From the NCBI GenBank assembly GCA_938048505.1, contig CALIUX010000268.1, forward strand, positions 1-7,269: a DNA stretch of 7,269 nucleotides, read 5' to 3'. This document shows positions 5,363 through 7,269 of this stretch, in pieces. The DNA is from an uncultured Pseudomonadales bacterium (GTDB lineage: Bacteria > Pseudomonadota > Gammaproteobacteria > Pseudomonadales > Cellvibrionaceae). The notes beneath the pieces were generated by a model. That model ran no database searches and was not told where the DNA came from. It was given only the letters and a program-made list of their open reading frames with translations. The first letter of the stretch is position 1. Each line of letters starts with the position of its first letter. The position numbers and the translations under genes are program-made.

Positions 5363-5383
5363 ACCATGACAAAAAGACATGGT
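5363..5383. promoter_or_regulatory. Inverted repeat in the ABM gene promoter region, possible operator
   Basis: ACCATG (5363-5368) and CATGGT (5378-5383) are inverted around 9 nt. On the minus strand a TATACA (5388-5383) abuts the repeat and could be a -10 for the ABM gene, placing the repeat over the start point. The -35 is poor, so both the promoter and operator readings are tentative. Confidence 0.3.
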
Positions 5384-5490
5384 GTATAAAAACTAATAAT
5401 GTCTCAAAAATAACGCTATTTTAAAATTAACAATGCCTTGCTAAACATGCTCAAATAAGATTTCACTCAGGATACATACAACTGTAGATT

Positions 5491-5533
5491 TATTTTGATA
5501 TGAGAACGCAAAATACATACCCATATCAAAATA
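5491..5533. repeat. 12-bp perfect inverted repeat, 3' of the Omp85 gene
   Basis: TATTTTGATATG (5491-5502) and CATATCAAAATA (5522-5533) are perfectly complementary around a 19-nt spacer. The repeat ends 37 bp beyond the Omp85 gene stop. The stem is AT-rich and no T-tract follows, so it is not a typical terminator. A nearby direct repeat ATACATAC occurs at 5472-5479 and 5513-5520. It could be a protein-binding site or a stem in the 3' end of the Omp85 transcript. Confidence 0.6.
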
Positions 5534-5569
5534 TGTCTCATTAAAACCAGTGATCAAGGATTACACTGA

Positions 5570-7269
5570 CTAAAAACGATTTTCAGCCCTTAACAATATT
5601 TGGAAGCTATCTACACCAAAGTTATCTCCAATAGGGGATGCGATATCAATATGAATAACATTTCCCACATGGGTTTTACTCGACGCCAAACGCAACCCTA
5701 CACCAGCATTTGATAGCAAATCACCGTCGTATCCGTCGTTATCCAAAGCAAAGGTATCGTTTTTTAAAGCAGCAGCATCGATATAAGCAGCAAAGCCGAT
5801 GCGCAAAATATTCAGCCAATGCAAACCACTATGATAACGATACTCTAACGTTGCACCCACTGAGCGGTCACCTAATGCAAAGTTTGCGGGATACCCTCTT
5901 AACCCATTAAACCCGCCGACTCGGATCGCATCATGCAAGCCCTGCGGTTTAGCCTGTCGGTAAAACGACTGAAAGGCAATGCGCTGACGCTCAGTCATTA
6001 AAAACCGATAATCAATATCAAAGCCAGTATTATAGTGGTTACCGCGATTTTCATCGTAGCGAACATTCGCAAGGTTCGCTGAAATAGTGCCAAGATGCTG
6101 TGACCACAGCCAGCGGTAGCTGTAACGCATCTCATTAATGACTGCTGCCTGACGGGAAGGTGAGCTAGGGCTATAACCTATACTCATAAACGCATTAAGG
6201 CCTAAATTGATATCTTCTACTGTATTAATATAGTCAATATTCGATAAGGTGCGGTAATCCCGCGAACGGTATTCGACCGCCAGCCAGGGGTAACGCAATA
6301 TATCGGTTTGACGCGGTTCAATTGCCCCCTGCTGCGTTAACTTCCCCGGAGCAATCAGAGCAAAATCACGATACTTTTGATCGCTGTATGTTGCACCCAC
6401 ATAAGACCGCAAGATACTTGAAGTGCCGCTGGGTATTTTCCATGATAAAAAGAGCGATCGCTGATCTGACTCAATATCGTAAGCTGAAAACGCCTGCTTA
6501 TTCTGCTTAAACGTTTGCCTAAGCTTACTTTGATTAAGCGACACACCATACGAAACAGGGGTGTCATCGGTATAAAACGGCTTACCAAACGACACGCCTC
6601 TAACATAACCGTCATCACTGTCGCTAAACTTAAGGTCAACCGAAAGCGGCTTATTGAATAAGTAATCTTTTTTGAAACGGTAAGATAGCAAGTTACGCTG
6701 CTCATCTTGCGTCAGAATGATAGACACTTCGCTGCCTGTACCTAAAAAATTCCCTTCGGTAAAACCAATACGCGACTTCGTTTCACCGCCTTGCAAACTA
6801 CCAGAAATAATGGGTTGGGTTGTCCAGGCATCTTTAACAACAACCGCAAGATGCACCCTATCGCCACAAATGGCAGTCGGCATAATAAAAGCATCAGACA
6901 AATAAGACAGCGAACGAAGGTTACGCTCAGTTTCTTCAACTTTAACGGGGTCGAGCGGCTCGCCCAAATCAAACAATAAATGGTTTCGAATGGTCGCCTC
7001 TCGTGTCCGCATGTTGAGCGAATTCAAGAAGCGATAAAGTGGATTGTTTTCGCTTGGGTCATCCGTATCAAAAACATCTAAACGAATAAACTCAACATCG
7101 CCTATTTTTTGGCCCTGGAATTGTGAAAAACGTTGATTAAGAAATGCTTCATTCGTTAGTTGGCTTGCATATTCTAAGCGACTAGCAGGCAAAGAGTGGC
7201 AAGTCACCTGACCAGCACTAGAAACGTTATCTAAGGTTACGGGCACAGCGGGAGAATCATTTGACAATG
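5570..7269 (-). CDS. Omp85-superfamily outer membrane protein (BamA/TamA-like), 5' end outside the window
   Basis: At least 565 residues are visible. The first 50 are likely what follows a signal peptide. One POTRA-like domain spans about 53-148 (KIGDVEFIRLDVFD, then TREATIRNHLLFDLGEPLD, ETERNLRSLSYLSDAFI and VVVKDAW). A beta-barrel of alternating strands follows to the end. The Omp85 lid-loop motif appears as GGFNGLRGYP (451-460), followed by GDRSVGATLEYRYH. The C-terminal strand is HIDIASPIGD...FQILLRAENRF, ending in Phe as BAM-recognised barrels do. BamA has five POTRA domains and TamA three, so this is a short relative of unknown cargo. The frame stays open to the right edge. The only start candidate inside is a TTG at 7267 without visible Shine-Dalgarno context, so the gene probably begins beyond the edge. 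Confidence 0.88.
   Translation of the reverse strand, partial: LSNDSPAVPVTLDNVSSAGQVTCHSLPASRLEYASQLTNEAFLNQRFSQFQGQKIGDVEFIRLDVFDTDDPSENNPLYRFLNSLNMRTREATIRNHLLFDLGEPLDPVKVEETERNLRSLSYLSDAFIMPTAICGDRVHLAVVVKDAWTTQPIISGSLQGGETKSRIGFTEGNFLGTGSEVSIILTQDEQRNLLSYRFKKDYLFNKPLSVDLKFSDSDDGYVRGVSFGKPFYTDDTPVSYGVSLNQSKLRQTFKQNKQAFSAYDIESDQRSLFLSWKIPSGTSSILRSYVGATYSDQKYRDFALIAPGKLTQQGAIEPRQTDILRYPWLAVEYRSRDYRTLSNIDYINTVEDINLGLNAFMSIGYSPSSPSRQAAVINEMRYSYRWLWSQHLGTISANLANVRYDENRGNHYNTGFDIDYRFLMTERQRIAFQSFYRQAKPQGLHDAIRVGGFNGLRGYPANFALGDRSVGATLEYRYHSGLHWLNILRIGFAAYIDAAALKNDTFALDNDGYDGDLLSNAGVGLRLASSKTHVGNVIHIDIASPIGDNFGVDSFQILLRAENRF

Noticed and set aside
5361..5545. Run of mini-frames (7, 4, 3, 3 and 14 codons) in the spacer before the Omp85 gene end
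   Set aside because: ATG and TAA are common in AT-rich DNA; none has a Shine-Dalgarno sequence.
6453..6460. GCGATCGC octamer
   Set aside because: It occurs only once in the window, inside coding sequence, so there is no evidence for a highly iterated palindrome.
6355..6979. Several 60-116-codon frames on both strands inside the Omp85 gene
   Set aside because: All overlap the long frame with POTRA and barrel features; their products look like random translations.

Overview
The window looks like core chromosome of a gammaproteobacterium with moderate base composition. The basis is the left-hand synteny (grpE, recN, fur, bamE) and a Fur protein of the 134-residue Pseudomonas type, which has only one cysteine where enterobacterial Fur has a CxxC pair. 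A marine or pseudomonad-related lineage would fit, but I cannot name the genus. I see no insertion sequence, integrase, CRISPR array, rRNA or tRNA.

Left part (1-2440): the first 19 codons of grpE lie on the minus strand. They are driven by a textbook sigma-32 heat-shock promoter (182-213). Back to back with it is the recN promoter on the plus strand, whose -10 region is covered by a LexA-type SOS box (235-254). One 209-bp spacer therefore carries a protein-stress promoter facing left and a DNA-damage promoter facing right. recN is complete and converges on fur, with a 73-bp gap.

Middle part (2441-4030): to the right of fur, a short unrecognised ORF (2608-2802) comes 14 bp before bamE, the outer-membrane lipoprotein of the BAM complex. 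bamE is followed by a strong 9-bp hairpin without a U-tract, then by a convergent GcvR-like double-ACT regulator. The rnfH-ratA-smpB genes that commonly follow bamE in this group are not here, so the conserved block ends at bamE.

Right part (4031-7269): yheU (UPF0270) and an alpha/beta hydrolase of the KANL3/Tex30 type form a two-gene unit with a 4-bp ATGA overlap. The hydrolase ends tail to tail with a small antibiotic-biosynthesis-monooxygenase (ABM) family protein, and their stop codons share the palindrome TTAA. A 234-bp AT-rich spacer with two inverted repeats separates this from a minus-strand Omp85 (BamA/TamA-like) outer-membrane beta-barrel gene that runs off the right edge.

Two envelope genes (bamE and the Omp85 protein) share the window, but nothing in their arrangement links them directly. 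I find no convincing new defence or mobile system. The items most worth following up are the dual-stress divergent promoter, the small ORF before bamE, the coupled yheU-hydrolase pair, and the single-POTRA Omp85 protein.
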